Shown: one piece after another, positions 63,140 to 64,000 of the stretch
Layout of the letters: the number at the start of each line of letters is the position of its first letter
Numbering within the stretch: position 1 is the first letter of the stretch
Assembly (NCBI GenBank): GCA_032622095.1
Contig: CP136061.1
Span: 187,680,369 to 187,744,368 of the forward strand
Direction: 5' to 3'
Length of the DNA: 64,000 bases
Source of the DNA: Siphonodentalium dalli
Taxonomy: Eukaryota; Mollusca; Scaphopoda; Gadilida; Siphonodentaliidae
Translations under genes and position numbers: made by a program
The notes under the pieces: model-generated
Databases searched by the model: none
What the model was told of the DNA's origin: nothing
The model's input: only the letters and a program-made list of their open reading frames with translations

Positions 63140-63781
63140 TGTTAAATATGTTTAGTTGTCTGTGATAATTTATAAATCTATTATATGAATAAGTTTATTT
63201 GCACAAACGCTGGTCTCTGAATATTCATGCAGAAAAACGTCATACCCAACCCAAAGATAATTTGCTGGTATCATATAGCGACACATTAAAGGCCCACGCG
63301 AGCTTCAAATATGCAGATAAATTTAGTAGTTTATCAAACCTATATAGTAGTTTTATACATAGCCTTCGTCACATTCCGACGATCAAAATATGTCGAAAAA
63401 TGTTCTATACATGTATACTAATGCATGGATTTTATTTACCATGTCAAGTCGTAGTGAAGTCACAGAAATTTATGAGCTATTTTTCAACTATCCGCACACA
63501 AATGAGACACACGCTCTTTGTCGTTACCATGCCAAGTAAAAAAATGATAAGAAACACTGTTGCGTTATTTAGGGAAACCATGGCCAATATTCTTCCATAA
63601 TTATTTTTGATGAAGCGTGAGGATAGTCCGCATATAAGTATTACCCGTTGTATTCGAACTATTTTGATCATTTGGACGTGATAAAGTTGAATAATTGTTT
63701 GCTTTAATTTGAGGCTCTAATATGATGTGTCGCTGTGAAGATCAGGTAATGTGAAGTACTTCATAAATCCGACCCTGATTA
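63140..63781 (+). other. Probable 3' UTR of the FEZ-family gene
   Basis: AT-rich sequence after the TAA. A 133-codon frame at 63199-63600 has no motif and probably arises by chance. No repeat recognised. Confidence 0.5.
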
Positions 63782-63787
63782 AATAAA
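63782..63787 (+). terminator. Candidate polyadenylation signal AATAAA
   Basis: First canonical AATAAA on the plus strand noticed downstream of the stop codon, about 645 bp away. A weaker AATAAG lies near 63188. Actual cleavage site unknown. Confidence 0.4.
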
Positions 63788-64000
63788 TATTTAGCTTTAA
63801 TACAGGCTTAATATTTTTTAGACATAATGTATAGATCAATTGATCGAATTGTCTCCTAAAGTTACCTATCTAAATGTAATCCGATCGACGACGACAAAAC
63901 TTAAAACAAAGCTTTAATTGGCAACATTTTAAACTAATGCACCGGAATTTGTTTTGAACACAACTATACCCGATTCCAAATCCCACAAAAAACGTTCGTT

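Overview
This window looks like metazoan nuclear DNA, AT-rich and repeat-dense. Most of it has no long open frame. Non-LTR retrotransposon relics are scattered through it, together with many small terminal-inverted-repeat and snap-back elements. The one clear host gene is an animal transcription factor. The retroelement C-terminal domains, the Gly-Leu-Thr-rich repetitive protein family at 34.9-36.0 kb and the GTCCGTCC-type repeats resemble those I associate with molluscs and other lophotrochozoans. That placement is an inference from memory, not a search result.

Layout. 0-16.4 kb: non-coding DNA with hairpin elements (2.6 and 12.3 kb), a broken non-LTR retroelement at 6.4-7.4 kb carrying a TTAA-flanked MITE, a partial TTAA element at 8.6 kb, and a 1.3-kb structure with inverted arms (10.0-11.3 kb) enclosing a second retroelement fragment. 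16.4-20.7 kb: a 5'-truncated minus-strand retroelement (endonuclease, reverse transcriptase, C-terminal domain) lying exactly between two copies of a 268-bp direct repeat. 22.8-24.2 kb: a foldback element whose two arms are inverted minisatellites built on CTCCGAAG. 25.0-26.1 kb: a plus-strand retroelement relic interrupted by a GA microsatellite. 26.2-26.8 kb: a TTAA-flanked long-TIR element. 28.9-29.5 kb: another retroelement 3' fragment. 33.6-34.4 kb: a 169-bp tandem repeat. 34.9-36.0 kb: a broken copy of an uncharacterised repetitive protein family.

36.1-47.8 kb is an 11.7-kb array of two modules: A (about 898-902 bp, ten copies) and B (451 bp with terminal inverted repeats, six copies). 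Their order is B-AB-AB-A-A-AB-AB-A-A-A-AB. The core is two consecutive 4,501-bp higher-order repeats, and a B module stands at each outer edge. 48-58.3 kb: further snap-back elements, a MITE with a 9-bp target duplication, a degenerate satellite-like region (53.9-55.1 kb) and duplicated segments carrying TTAA elements.

58.3-64 kb is the most gene-like part. After about 3.2 kb with few recognised repeats comes an uninterrupted 509-codon frame for a FEZ-family zinc-finger repressor, with an N-terminal Eh1 motif and six C2H2 fingers. A splice acceptor lies just upstream of the start codon, so the coding part appears to sit in a single exon behind a 5'-UTR intron. No other protein-coding gene can be supported. 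The rest of the window is mobile-element material around this developmental regulator.
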